Source: Gammaproteobacteria bacterium (GTDB lineage Bacteria > Pseudomonadota > Gammaproteobacteria > Xanthomonadales > SZUA-36). From it: 64,000 nucleotides of DNA. The stretch covers positions 1 through 64,000 of the forward strand of contig JAJRUM010000058.1 in assembly GCA_024277815.1 (NCBI GenBank), written 5' to 3'. The position numbers were made by a program, and so were the translations under genes. How positions within the stretch are numbered: position 1 is the stretch's first letter; each line of letters opens with the position of its first letter. The notes below the pieces were generated by a model that did not search any database, was not told the origin of the DNA, and was given only the letters and a program-made list of their open reading frames with translations. Shown one piece after another: positions 48,964 through 58,703 of the stretch.

Positions 48964-49689
48964 ATGACCGGAACTCCGCATATTGAAGCCGCGCGCGGCG
49001 ACTTTGCTGAAACTGTATTAATGCCGGGAGATCCCCTGAGGGCGCAGGCACTGGCCAAAAACCACCTGAAAAATGTGCGCCAGGTTAACAGCGTCCGTAA
49101 CATGCTGGGATTTACCGGAACCTACAAAGGCAAGCCGGTTTCTATCATGGGTTCGGGAATGGGGATGCCATCGATAAGTATATATGCCCATGAATTATAT
49201 GACTATTATGGTGTTAAACAAATCATAAGGGTAGGTACATGTGGTGGGCTATTGGCTGATATGCAGGTGGGTGACCTGGTACTGGCTGCGGCTGCCAGCA
49301 CAGATTCAGGCATGAACCGGCAACGTCTCGGTGGCTGGGATTTTTCTGCTGTAGCGGATTACGATTTGCTCAGCCGTGTGCATGACATGGCCGTAGAAAA
49401 CGGTTTAAAAATCCGTACCGGGAACGTTTTTGCAACCGACTGGTTTTATCACCCCGACGAAGCCTTCATTCAGAAGTTACAGAAAATGGGCATGCTGGCC
49501 CTGGATATGGAGTCGGCTGCCCTGTACGCCCTGGCTCAGCAGCACGGCGCACGCGCATTAACCATACTGTCTGTTAGCGATGTAATCCCGACCGGTGAGC
49601 AGGCGTCACATGAGGCCCGCCAGAACGCGTTTGGTACCGTTATTGGCGTCGTTCTGGATGCTGTGCTGGACAGGGCACCAGCGGTATGA
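48964..49689 (+). CDS. deoD: Purine-nucleoside phosphorylase (DeoD type)
   Basis: TPHIEAARGDFAETVLMPGDPLRAQALAKN, GSGMGMPSISIYAHELYDYYGVKQIIRVGTCGGL, DMESAALYALA. Confidence 0.96.
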   Translation: MTGTPHIEAARGDFAETVLMPGDPLRAQALAKNHLKNVRQVNSVRNMLGFTGTYKGKPVSIMGSGMGMPSISIYAHELYDYYGVKQIIRVGTCGGLLADMQVGDLVLAAAASTDSGMNRQRLGGWDFSAVADYDLLSRVHDMAVENGLKIRTGNVFATDWFYHPDEAFIQKLQKMGMLALDMESAALYALAQQHGARALTILSVSDVIPTGEQASHEARQNAFGTVIGVVLDAVLDRAPAV

Positions 49690-50105
49690 CCGGACCTGTT
49701 GTTGATGTTGATAAAGCCGTTGCCAGCCTGCTGGACAGTGCCCGCGCGGCCAGTGACCATGCGTACTCACCCTACAGCGAGGCCAGGGTAGGGGCCTGCG
49801 TACTGGATGAAGACGGCAATATACACAGTGGCTGTAATGTAGAAAGTGCATCGTATGGATTGACGCAGTGTGCCGAGCGTAACGCGCTGGCCAGTGCGAT
49901 CAGTGCCGGAATGCGCCCGGGCGGCGCACATGTGCTGTTGATTTTCGCGTCAGGTTTTGAAGTATTGTCACCCTGCGGTGCCTGCCGCCAGGTGATGAGC
50001 GAGTTGCTGCCTGCGGATGCGGTGGTCATTTCATGCGTCAGCGACAGCGAATATCGCTACTGGTCGGTGAGTGAGTTGCTACCCGATCCTTTTATTCTGA
50101 AATAA
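49686..50105 (+). CDS. cdd: Cytidine deaminase
   Basis: AYSPYSEARVGACVLDEDGNIHSGCNVESASYGLTQCAERNAL; SPCGACRQVMSEL; ATGA overlap with deoD. Confidence 0.95.
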   Translation: MTGPVVDVDKAVASLLDSARAASDHAYSPYSEARVGACVLDEDGNIHSGCNVESASYGLTQCAERNALASAISAGMRPGGAHVLLIFASGFEVLSPCGACRQVMSELLPADAVVISCVSDSEYRYWSVSELLPDPFILK

Positions 50106-50126
50106 GTCACCCTGGGAGACAGAACA

Positions 50127-50573
50127 ATGCAGTGGGTTCTTAAATTGCTGGGTATTGCTATCCTGGCGCTGAGCACCGTCGTATTCGCCGGTGGGCCAAA
50201 GGTTACACACTATCCGATACCGGGTAACGAGGACCTGCCTTTTTCCGATGCCGTGCAGGTTGGGCACATGCTGTACCTTTCCGGCCAGATCGGTGTGAAT
50301 CCAGCGACTTCCAGGCTGGTTGAAGGTGGTATCACTGCGGAAACACGGCAGACCATGGAGAACATCAAGGCCAGCCTGGAAAGATACGGGTCTTCAATGG
50401 CAGAGGTTGTAAAGTGCACGGTGTTTTTGGCAGATATCCAGGAATGGTCGGCGATGAATGCAGTGTATATCAGCTACTTCCCGAATGACCCGCCTGCCCG
50501 CAGTGCATTCGGCAGCAGTGGGCTGGGCATGGGCGCCCGCACTGAGATCGAGTGCATTGCGACTGTGAAATAG
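50127..50573 (+). CDS. RidA/YjgF-family protein with an N-terminal signal peptide (predicted periplasmic)
   Basis: MQWVLKLLGIAILALSTVVFAGG signal; FSDAVQVGHMLYLSGQIGVNP, TRQTMENIKASLERYGSSMAEVVKCTVFLADI, RSAFGSSGLGMGARTEIECIA. Confidence 0.85.
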   Translation: MQWVLKLLGIAILALSTVVFAGGPKVTHYPIPGNEDLPFSDAVQVGHMLYLSGQIGVNPATSRLVEGGITAETRQTMENIKASLERYGSSMAEVVKCTVFLADIQEWSAMNAVYISYFPNDPPARSAFGSSGLGMGARTEIECIATVK

Positions 50574-50593
50574 ACCATTCGGGGGAGAGGCCA

Positions 50594-51685
50594 ATGCAAC
50601 GATCAAGCCGGTTCGGAGTAATCTCTTTAGTCGCCCTGTGTTTCAGCCTGCCGTTGCAAGCGCAATCCAGCACGGCAGTCGGCCGTTTTGCTGAGCTGGC
50701 ACTGGGTTGCGTACACCAGGAATACCCTAACAAGATTTCACATGTCATGTCCGGTGACCAGGACTTGGCACCGCCGCGTGAACTCACGCCGGTTTTCTAT
50801 GGCTGTTTCGACTGGCATTCCTCTGTACATGGGCACTGGCTGCTGGTGCGTTTGTTGCGCCTTTATCCGGGTGAGGCGTTTGCTGACCGGGCAGAGGCGG
50901 CACTGGAAGAAAGCTTCAGAAGTGCCAAAGTAGCAGCCGAAGTTCGCTATGTGAGCCACGCACAACGGGCATCCTTCGAGCGACCTTATGGTATTGCCTG
51001 GCTGCTACAGCTGACCGCCGAGCTACGGGAGTGGGATGATCCGCGCGCCCGGCGCTGGTTATTGGCACTTGAGCCGCTGGAGACAGCCCTGGTGAAAAGT
51101 ACCGGGGTCTGGCTGGGTAAGCTGGCTTACCCGATCCGGGTAGGAGAGCATGCGCAAACAGCTTTTGCCTTCGGGCTGTTCATCGACTGGGCACGGACCG
51201 CAGGCAGGGCTGATTTTCTCGCACTGGTGACACGCCGTTCGCATGAATTTTATGACGCTGACCGGAATTGCCCGCTGGCTTATGAGCCGGGCGGTCAGGA
51301 TTTTTTGTCACCCTGCCTGGCCGAAGCTGATCTGATGCGCCGCATCATGCCAGCGCAGGAATATGCCGGGTGGTTACACGATTTCATGCCGGCTATCCCG
51401 AACGACGGCCAACAGAACTGGTTGCCACTGGCAGTGGTAACAGATCCTTCTGACGGCAAGCTAGCGCATCTTGATGGCTTGAATATCAGTCGGGCATGGA
51501 TGCTGGAAGGCATGGCCGCCGGCCTGCCTGCTGACGATTCCCGCCGCCAGGCGTTACGCAAGGCGGCGGCGGTGCACAGGCAATCGGGGTTGACCGCAGT
51601 CACCGGTGAACACTATGAAGGTGGGCACTGGCTGGGCAGTTTCGCAACTTATCTGCAAACCGGACGGGGCCTGGGAACCAAATAA
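50594..51685 (+). CDS. Secreted DUF2891 family protein
   Basis: Signal peptide MQRSSRFGVISLVALCFSLPLQAQ; HQEYPNKISHVMSGDQDL, FYGCFDWHSSVHGHWLLVRLLRLYP; start moved to ATG 50594, downstream of the RidA stop. Confidence 0.8.
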   Translation: MQRSSRFGVISLVALCFSLPLQAQSSTAVGRFAELALGCVHQEYPNKISHVMSGDQDLAPPRELTPVFYGCFDWHSSVHGHWLLVRLLRLYPGEAFADRAEAALEESFRSAKVAAEVRYVSHAQRASFERPYGIAWLLQLTAELREWDDPRARRWLLALEPLETALVKSTGVWLGKLAYPIRVGEHAQTAFAFGLFIDWARTAGRADFLALVTRRSHEFYDADRNCPLAYEPGGQDFLSPCLAEADLMRRIMPAQEYAGWLHDFMPAIPNDGQQNWLPLAVVTDPSDGKLAHLDGLNISRAWMLEGMAAGLPADDSRRQALRKAAAVHRQSGLTAVTGEHYEGGHWLGSFATYLQTGRGLGTK

Positions 51686-51719
51686 GCCAGTTTAAATCCA
51701 ATAAGTTGTCAGGCATTTA

Positions 51720-51733
51720 TTGATTTCGATCAA
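51720..51733. promoter_or_regulatory. Perfect FNR/ANR box upstream of a universal stress protein gene
   Basis: TTGAT-TTCG-ATCAA exact match to the FNR/ANR consensus, about 54 bp before ATG 51787, upstream of a tatcct/tatagt -10-like element. Confidence 0.75.
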
Positions 51734-51786
51734 CAGGCCCGGACAGCAATGGATTTATCCTATAGTTGAAGTTGCAGGAGAACGAA

Positions 51787-52239
51787 ATGGCAAATTATCA
51801 GAATATTTTGGTGGCTGTTGACCTTAGCAGTGAGTCAGACCTTGTGCTTAAAAAGGCACAGCTTGTTGCTGACGATAATGCTGTTCTGCATCTTGTCTAC
51901 GTACAGGAGCCAATGGATAGCGTTTACGTTGGCATAGTTCCACAAAGTGCCGCCTTCAGCGGCCTTGGAGACCTTGAGGCCCAACTTGGTGAAGAGTTGA
52001 AGCACAAGCTGGCTGCATTGGGTGAGAAGTTTGGCATTCCTGTCAGCCATTTGCATATACTCAGCGGCTCTCCCGCGCATGAGATTCACCGCTTTGCCAG
52101 GGAACATGATATCGAACTGGTGGTTATCGGTACGCATGGCCAGAAAGGCTTGAAATTACTGCTGGGTTCAACGGCAAATGCCGTTCTGCATGGCGCTGGC
52201 TGTGACGTACTGTCCGTCAGGATTGGCGCTTCAGATTAG
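51787..52239 (+). CDS. Universal stress protein (UspA family)
   Basis: YQNILVAVDLSSESDLVLKKA, ELVVIGTHGQKGLKLLLGSTANAVLHGAGCDVLSVR (ATP-binding-type G-2x-G-9x-G(S/T) motif). Confidence 0.93.
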   Translation: MANYQNILVAVDLSSESDLVLKKAQLVADDNAVLHLVYVQEPMDSVYVGIVPQSAAFSGLGDLEAQLGEELKHKLAALGEKFGIPVSHLHILSGSPAHEIHRFAREHDIELVVIGTHGQKGLKLLLGSTANAVLHGAGCDVLSVRIGASD

Positions 52240-52283
52240 GCTGGCAGGACCTGCGCGTGGACAGGTTTCGAGTTTTCCAGAGT

Positions 52284-54212
52284 TTACCCGGAATGGGACA
52301 AGGGGCCTGGCAGGCCATCGCCGGCGGCTTTGTCACTGTCATTCATGGCCGTCAGCCGGGTATTGATCCGGGCCATAATTCCATCTGCGTTGAGACCGGC
52401 ATCTGCCAGGCAGTCCTGTATGGCGCCGTGCTCAATATAGCGATCAGGCAGGCCGATATTGAGTATCTGGAAGTGCCCTCCAGTCGCCAGTAACAATTCA
52501 TTGACGCCGCTGCCTGCGCCACCGGCAATTGCATTGTCTTCGACAGTGACCAGTAGTTTGTGGCTGAGCGCCATTTCATTGATCAGGTCGGCATCCAGAG
52601 GTTTAACAAAACGCATATTGACCAGAGTTGCGCCGATACGTGCCGCAACTTCGCCTGCGGCAGCCAGCGTGGCGCCAAAAGCGAGGATTGCAATGGTTGT
52701 GCCTCTGTCGACGATTTCGGCCTTGCCAATCGGCAATTCCGTCATGCTTTTCTCTACCGGCATGCCGGGTCCTGCACCGCGCGGATAGCGCACCGCAGCC
52801 GGGCCCTTGTATTTGAAACCGGTGTAGAGCATCTGCCGGCACTCGTTTTCATCGGAGGGGGCCATGATCAGCATATTTGGAATGCAGCGAAGAAAACTGA
52901 GGTCGAAGCTGCCGGCGTGGGTGGGGCCGTCGGAACCGACCAGTCCGGCGCGATCAATCGCAAACAGTACCGGCAAGCCCTGCATGGCAACATCGTGGAT
53001 CAACTGGTCATAGGCACGCTGCAGGAAGGTGCTGTATATCGCAACCACCGGATGTGCCTTTTCACAGGCCATGCCAGCGGCAAGGGTGACCGCATGTTGC
53101 TCGGCGATACTGACGTCAAAATAGCGTTCCGGGAAGCGTTGTTCAAACTCAACCAGCCCGGAGCCTTCGCGCATGGCCGGGGTAATGGCCAGCAGGGACT
53201 CATCCTGCGCTGCCATGTCGCAAAGCCACTCACTAAACACATCAGTGTAGGTTGGCAGAGGTTTTACCCTCGGCGCAGATGGCACGATACCGGTATCCGG
53301 ATCAAAAGGTGAAACGGCATGGTACTTGACCGGGTCTTCCTCTGCCGGTGTATAGCCTTTGCCCTTGGCGGTGATGATATGTAACAGATTCGGCCCGTCC
53401 ACGGTCTGAATGGTTCTCAGTGTGCGCACCAGCAGGGCAACATCGTGGCCATCTATGGGGCCCAGGTAATTGAAACCCAGTTCCTCGAACAGCGTGCTGG
53501 GCACGATCATGCCCTTGACGTGCTCTTCCCAGCGACTCATAAAGCGCCAGACGCGTGAATCGCGGTGCATCATTTGTTTGCCACGTTCGCGGATGTTGGT
53601 CACTGTCGGGCCGCTCATCAGGCGCGCCAGCACCTTGGTCATGGCTCCGACATTGGGCGAGATTGACATCTGGTTCTCGTTTAACACGACCAGCATGTTG
53701 GGGTGTAGCGAGCCGCCATGGTTCAGCGCTTCGAAGGCCATGCCAGCGGTCATGGCGCCATCGCCAATGATAGAGACCACTTGCCGGTCTACCTGTTGCA
53801 GGGCTGAGGCCAGGGCGATACCGAGCCCGGCGCTGATGGAGGTGGAGGAATGCCCGACACCAAAACTGTCAAATTCACTTTCGGCACGTTTGGGGAAAGG
53901 GGCCAGGCCGCCGGTCTTTTTTATGGTGCCGATGCGGTCACGCCGGCCGGTAAGAATTTTATGCGGATACGCCTGATGGCCAACATCCCAGATGAGCCTG
54001 TCGTGTGGAGTCTCAAAGCAGTAGTGCAATGCTACGGTCAGCTCGACACAGCCCAGCCCGGCACTAAAATGCCCGCCACTCTTTGACACAGTTTCGAGCA
54101 GGTACTGGCGCAGCTCATCAGCGACCTGTGGTAGTTGTTCCTCATCCAGCTTGCGCAAATCTGCGGGTACGGTAATTTGCTGCAATAGTGGGTATGTATT
54201 GGCGTTCATCAT
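52284..54212 (-). CDS. dxs: 1-deoxy-D-xylulose-5-phosphate synthase
   Basis: [111 protein letters not shown]. Confidence 0.97.
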   Translation of the reverse strand: MMNANTYPLLQQITVPADLRKLDEEQLPQVADELRQYLLETVSKSGGHFSAGLGCVELTVALHYCFETPHDRLIWDVGHQAYPHKILTGRRDRIGTIKKTGGLAPFPKRAESEFDSFGVGHSSTSISAGLGIALASALQQVDRQVVSIIGDGAMTAGMAFEALNHGGSLHPNMLVVLNENQMSISPNVGAMTKVLARLMSGPTVTNIRERGKQMMHRDSRVWRFMSRWEEHVKGMIVPSTLFEELGFNYLGPIDGHDVALLVRTLRTIQTVDGPNLLHIITAKGKGYTPAEEDPVKYHAVSPFDPDTGIVPSAPRVKPLPTYTDVFSEWLCDMAAQDESLLAITPAMREGSGLVEFEQRFPERYFDVSIAEQHAVTLAAGMACEKAHPVVAIYSTFLQRAYDQLIHDVAMQGLPVLFAIDRAGLVGSDGPTHAGSFDLSFLRCIPNMLIMAPSDENECRQMLYTGFKYKGPAAVRYPRGAGPGMPVEKSMTELPIGKAEIVDRGTTIAILAFGATLAAAGEVAARIGATLVNMRFVKPLDADLINEMALSHKLLVTVEDNAIAGGAGSGVNELLLATGGHFQILNIGLPDRYIEHGAIQDCLADAGLNADGIMARINTRLTAMNDSDKAAGDGLPGPLSHSG

Positions 54213-54221
54213 GTTCGGTAT

Positions 54222-55112
54222 TTAGCTGTCGCGGTCTACAGCGTAAGCTGCCAGCCATGCCAGAGTGTCTGTTTCACCCGGTAAATGTACCAGTTCTGCC
54301 AGTGCCAGGTCTCGCAATTCGTAGGCTCTTTTATACGATGCTTCTACTCCGATGATGGAGGGAAAGGCGGGTTTTGAGCGCGCGGCATCAGCCTGGCTGG
54401 GCTTGCCGGTCGCTTCACTGTCGCCGGTAACATCCAGCAAATCATCAAAAACCTGGAAAGCGAGGCCGGTCAGCTTGCCGAAGCGGGACAGGGCCTCAAG
54501 TTGTTCAGTGCGTGCCTCTGCCACCAGGGCAGCCGCCATGGTGCTGATTTCTATCAGGGCGCCTGTCTTGAAAGCGTGAATACATTCCAACTCAGCCAGC
54601 GTCAACTGGTTACCAACGCTGGCAAGATCAAGTACCTGCCCGCCAGCCATGCCACCGGCTCCACAAGCCCGTGCCAGGCCCAGTATCACGGCTGCCTGGG
54701 CCTTTGGATTGGTAGACAGTAGGTGGTCAGCTGCGAGAATTTCGAATGCCAGTGCCTGCAGCGCGTCGCCGGCCAGTATGGCGGTTGCTTCATCAAACTG
54801 GCGGTGGCAACTGGCTTGCCCGCGCCGAAAGTCATCGTCATCCATGGCGGGTAAATCATCATGGATGAGGGAATAAGCATGTATGAGCTCAATCGCAACA
54901 GCAATGCCGTCAAGCGCCTGCTCATCCAGCCCCAGCGAGCGACCTGAAGCATATGCGAAAAGAGGCCGAATGCGCTTACCACCCGCGGTAGCAGAGTAGT
55001 GCATCGCCTGGTACAGGAGTTGCGGCGTTTTTTCCGGCCCCGGCAGGTAGCCGGGAAGAATCTCTTCAAACCGGGAATGCCAAGCCTGGATAATGGCAGT
55101 GCTTTCAGGCAT
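54222..55112 (-). CDS. ispA: Farnesyl/geranyl diphosphate synthase
   Basis: SATAGGKRIRPLF, AYSLIHDDLPAMDDDDFRRGQASCHRQFDEATAILAGDALQALAFEIL, FQVFDDLLDVTGD; start MPESTAII. Confidence 0.95.
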   Translation of the reverse strand: MPESTAIIQAWHSRFEEILPGYLPGPEKTPQLLYQAMHYSATAGGKRIRPLFAYASGRSLGLDEQALDGIAVAIELIHAYSLIHDDLPAMDDDDFRRGQASCHRQFDEATAILAGDALQALAFEILAADHLLSTNPKAQAAVILGLARACGAGGMAGGQVLDLASVGNQLTLAELECIHAFKTGALIEISTMAAALVAEARTEQLEALSRFGKLTGLAFQVFDDLLDVTGDSEATGKPSQADAARSKPAFPSIIGVEASYKRAYELRDLALAELVHLPGETDTLAWLAAYAVDRDS

Positions 55113-55344
55113 CAGAATCGAATGGAGTGATGGATTCCTCATCTTCCGGATCCATAAGCTGATCGACAGTTTGCTGGGCGTTATCCAGTATAGACTGGCA
55201 TTGTCGGGTCAGCTCGATACCGTGTTCAAAACCCGATAGTGATTCATCCAGTGACTGCTCACCTTTTTCGAGCTTTCCCACCAGTTTCTCAAGCTCTGTA
55301 AGCGTAACTTCAAAGTCGGGATTTGGCGTACTTTTTTTACCCAT
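55105..55344 (-). CDS. xseB: Exodeoxyribonuclease VII small subunit
   Basis: FEVTLTELEKLVGKLEKGEQSLDESLSGFEHGIELTRQCQSILDNAQQTV; start MGKKSTPNP. Confidence 0.92.
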   Translation of the reverse strand: MGKKSTPNPDFEVTLTELEKLVGKLEKGEQSLDESLSGFEHGIELTRQCQSILDNAQQTVDQLMDPEDEESITPFDSDA

Positions 55345-55375
55345 GATTCTGTATTCCTGATTCAGCCGGGCGACA

Positions 55376-56761
55376 CTAACGCACCGCATCGGAATGGTCA
55401 ACCGGATGCTGTTGCGCAACAATATATTTTAACAGCGGAGCCGCTGGTTGCCAGCTTAGTGTGAGTTGATTTTCGGACAGCCAGGCCGCAAAGTTATCAT
55501 CAAAGCACCAGTCACCGATGGCGACCAACACGCCCTCAAGCTGGCAAATTGGAATGGAGTCCCTGAGCCAGCCCGGGATACCCGCCGCTTGAAAAATATT
55601 TTTCAGGCTTTTATTCACTGCACCCTGCCTGATGGCTTGCCCCTGACAGTTTTTGCGACTGCTGATCAGCAGTCCTGGTGGTGGTTTTTGGGTGTTTTTG
55701 CCTACCAGCAGCAACCGGCCGCGGCCGTCACCCAGCTCAACGGTGGCCGAATCGCCCGGCCAGGTGAAATCATCGCCAGGCGGCCGGGGGTTGATTCGCT
55801 GTAGCCAAAGTTGCTTCTGGTAGAAGCGCAACAGCCAGCCGGCCCATTCAATTCGGGTGTTTCGTCCCTTTCCGGACTGGAATACCTGCTGATACAGGCT
55901 TTGCAGGCTGCGCGCCGGAATAGGTGGTACAGCTGCTCTTTTCAGCCAGCGCCGCATGGCCAGCTTGAACAGCGCAGGGTCCCCGTCCAATTGACTGGAA
56001 ACCCGCATAATCAGAGGGTGGCACAAGTTATTTGCAAGGTATTCATCTGCCAGACGTTCAAGCAGTGAGCGGGATTCTGCCATCGCATTGCGGGTCAATA
56101 ACAGCCGCTGGCCCGTACCCTGCCAGCGGCTTTCCAGTAGTGGCATGAGCTGGTGGCGGACGAAATTGCGATCATGGGTCAGAAGCTGGTTGGAAGGATC
56201 TTCGATCCAGCTGACATCATGCCGGTGTAAATACTTTATCAATTCGGAATTTTCAAAATTCAGTAATGGCCTTTGCAGTACGCCGGCTGCCAAAGGCCGG
56301 CTTGCCGGCATTGCCGCAAGGCCATCCACGCCACTGCCACGCATCAGGTTCAGTAACAGCGTTTCGGCCTGGTCATCGGCATGGTGGGCTGTCAGCAGGC
56401 TGTCGCCCGTTTTGAGCAAAGCGGACATGGCCTGGTAACGCAGTTGGCGGGCTTCTGCCTCCAGGCCCTTACCGCTACGGTTCTCAAGCTCGATCCGGAG
56501 GCAGGTCAGGGTAATTTCGCGATCCTGACAAAACTTCTCGCAATGTTGCTGCCACAAATCAGCGTCGGTATGCAGTCCGTGATTGACATGTACCGCCGCG
56601 ATGGGGTGCGCGAGTTCATCCTGTAGCCGCCAAAGCGCATGCAGTAGCGCGCTTGAATCAGCACCACCGCTAAAACCAACCAGGTAGCTGTGTGCGCGCA
56701 GTTGTGACTTCAGAATGTGTAACAAACGTTCCGCAGTGAAGGGCGGCAAACGGGTATTCAT
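55376..56761 (-). CDS. tilS: tRNA(Ile)-lysidine synthase
   Basis: PP-loop VGFSGGADSSALLHAL; AVHVNHGLHTDADLWQQHCE; LTAHHADDQAETLLLNLMRGSGVDGLAAM. Confidence 0.94.
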   Translation of the reverse strand: MNTRLPPFTAERLLHILKSQLRAHSYLVGFSGGADSSALLHALWRLQDELAHPIAAVHVNHGLHTDADLWQQHCEKFCQDREITLTCLRIELENRSGKGLEAEARQLRYQAMSALLKTGDSLLTAHHADDQAETLLLNLMRGSGVDGLAAMPASRPLAAGVLQRPLLNFENSELIKYLHRHDVSWIEDPSNQLLTHDRNFVRHQLMPLLESRWQGTGQRLLLTRNAMAESRSLLERLADEYLANNLCHPLIMRVSSQLDGDPALFKLAMRRWLKRAAVPPIPARSLQSLYQQVFQSGKGRNTRIEWAGWLLRFYQKQLWLQRINPRPPGDDFTWPGDSATVELGDGRGRLLLVGKNTQKPPPGLLISSRKNCQGQAIRQGAVNKSLKNIFQAAGIPGWLRDSIPICQLEGVLVAIGDWCFDDNFAAWLSENQLTLSWQPAAPLLKYIVAQQHPVDHSDAVR

Positions 56762-56776
56762 GGGGACAGCCCGGGC

Positions 56777-57733
56777 TCAGTCCTTGTATTCGCCATACGA
56801 GAGCAGGCGCTGATATCTTTCTTCCAGCAAGGACTCTGTGGTCAGTTTATCCAACTCTTCAAGCTGGGAAGCGAGGCAGTCGCCGACCTGGCTGGCCACT
56901 TTCTCCGGGTCCTTGTGGGCACCGCCCAGGGGTTCCGGAATCACTTCATCGACCAGGCCCAGTTGCAACAGGCGGTCAGAGGTGATGCCGAGCGCCGTTG
57001 CTGCGTCTTCCGCCATGGCCGCATCTTTCCACAAAATGGATGCGCAACCTTCCGGGGAAATCACCGAATAGGTACTGTACTGAAGTATGTTGACACGGTC
57101 ACCCACACCGATGGCCAGCGCGCCACCGGAACCACCTTCGCCGATGATGGTACAAATCACGGGTACCGGAAGCTGTGACATGTACTTAAGGTTGGCAGCA
57201 ATGGCCTCGGATTGCCCGCGTTCCTCAGCACCGACGCCCGGATAGGCGCCAGGCGTATCGATGAAGGTCAGCAACGGCAGGCGAAAACGTTCTGCCATTT
57301 TCATCAACCGCAAGGCTTTTCTGTAGCCTTCGGGGCGAGGCATACCAAAATTCCTGAAAATCTTGGCTTTGGTATCCCGGCCTTTTTGCTGGCCGATAAT
57401 CACCACCGCGCGATCCCGGAAGCGTGCCAATCCGCCGATGATGGCGTGGTCATCAGCGAAGGCACGATCACCATGCAGTTCATGAAATTCATCGAACAGG
57501 AAATCCACGTAATCCAGCGTATAGGGCCTGAGTGGATGGCGGCTGAGCTGTGAAATCTGCCAGGGTGACAGGTCTTTGAAGATACTGGCCAATTTCTGGC
57601 GCATCTTCGATTGCAGGCGCTGAATTTCTTCCTCAAGGTTCAAGGCATTGTCAGAACCGACGTTGCGAAGTTCGTCAATCTTGGCTTGCAGTTCAGCAAT
57701 TGGCTGTTCGAAATCCAGATAGTTCGGGTTCAT
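56777..57733 (-). CDS. accA: Acetyl-CoA carboxylase carboxyltransferase subunit alpha
   Basis: [78 protein letters not shown]; start MNPNYL. Confidence 0.97.
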   Translation of the reverse strand: MNPNYLDFEQPIAELQAKIDELRNVGSDNALNLEEEIQRLQSKMRQKLASIFKDLSPWQISQLSRHPLRPYTLDYVDFLFDEFHELHGDRAFADDHAIIGGLARFRDRAVVIIGQQKGRDTKAKIFRNFGMPRPEGYRKALRLMKMAERFRLPLLTFIDTPGAYPGVGAEERGQSEAIAANLKYMSQLPVPVICTIIGEGGSGGALAIGVGDRVNILQYSTYSVISPEGCASILWKDAAMAEDAATALGITSDRLLQLGLVDEVIPEPLGGAHKDPEKVASQVGDCLASQLEELDKLTTESLLEERYQRLLSYGEYKD

Positions 57734-57787
57734 ATCAATTCGCTTCCACAATAGAACGCAAAGTATAACGGCTACGGCACATTTAGG

Positions 57788-58663
57788 TTAGACCTTTGCA
57801 GCTGACGGCGGCTTGCTGCGCGGAATGAGCTTGCTGTTCCAGTTTTCAATAGCCCACTCCCACAATGGCGTCAGTGCAAGGCCTGCGGGTGGGTTCTGGC
57901 CAAGGAAAAGCAGTGCCGTTGCGACCGCAACCGCTGGAGCGTGATGCTTCACCGGGTCTGCCTGAAGGCGCTTGCTCAGCTTGTGACCATCGGCAGAAAG
58001 GGCCAGTGGCAGGTGCATATAAGCGGGGGAATCAAACCCCAGAGTCTTTTGTAAGTATAGCTGACGGCAGGTTGAGTCGAGCAGGTCAGCGCCACGAACA
58101 ACCTGTGTAATGCCCTGGAACTGGTCATCAACGACCACAGCAAGCTGGTAGGCATACAGGCCATCAGCCCTGTGGATCACAAAATCCCCCACATCACGGG
58201 TCAGTGAAACCGACACATTTCCCTGTAGCGCATCGCTAAAGTCACAGGTTTCCTGTGTGACCAGCAGGCGAATAGCCCGTGGTTTCCGGCCGTTTCTGAT
58301 ACCGTTTCTGCAAGTGCCCTGATAAACACCTGATGGTGGCAGATCCTTGCGTGTACACCAGCAGGCGAATGCCCGCCCGGCTTTCAGCAGCTGATCGATA
58401 CTGGCCTGGTAAGCTGCATATCTGGAACTCTGGTAGAGGATTGGCCCATCCGGCTCCATTCCGAGCCGGTATAAATCATCAATGATTCGGCTGGCGCTAC
58501 CCTTTACTTCTCTGGGTGGATCGATATCCTCGACCCGCAGCAGCCATTTTCCGCCCTGGGTTTTGGCTTCCAGAAAGCTGCCCACAGCAGAAATAAGCGA
58601 ACCAAAGTGCAGGTCGCCGGTGGGTGAGGGCGCGAAACGACCGACAACAGGAACCGGGTTCAT
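57788..58663 (-). CDS. gluQ: Glutamyl-Q tRNA(Asp) synthetase
   Basis: GRFAPSPTGDLHFGSLISAVGSFLEAK; VEDIDPPREVKGSASRIIDDL; DGLYAYQLAVVVDD; KLSKR. Confidence 0.93.
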   Translation of the reverse strand: MNPVPVVGRFAPSPTGDLHFGSLISAVGSFLEAKTQGGKWLLRVEDIDPPREVKGSASRIIDDLYRLGMEPDGPILYQSSRYAAYQASIDQLLKAGRAFACWCTRKDLPPSGVYQGTCRNGIRNGRKPRAIRLLVTQETCDFSDALQGNVSVSLTRDVGDFVIHRADGLYAYQLAVVVDDQFQGITQVVRGADLLDSTCRQLYLQKTLGFDSPAYMHLPLALSADGHKLSKRLQADPVKHHAPAVAVATALLFLGQNPPAGLALTPLWEWAIENWNSKLIPRSKPPSAAKV

Positions 58664-58703
58664 AAAGTGCTGTTCAACTCAGGTGAAGGTTATTGCGGGG
58701 CGG

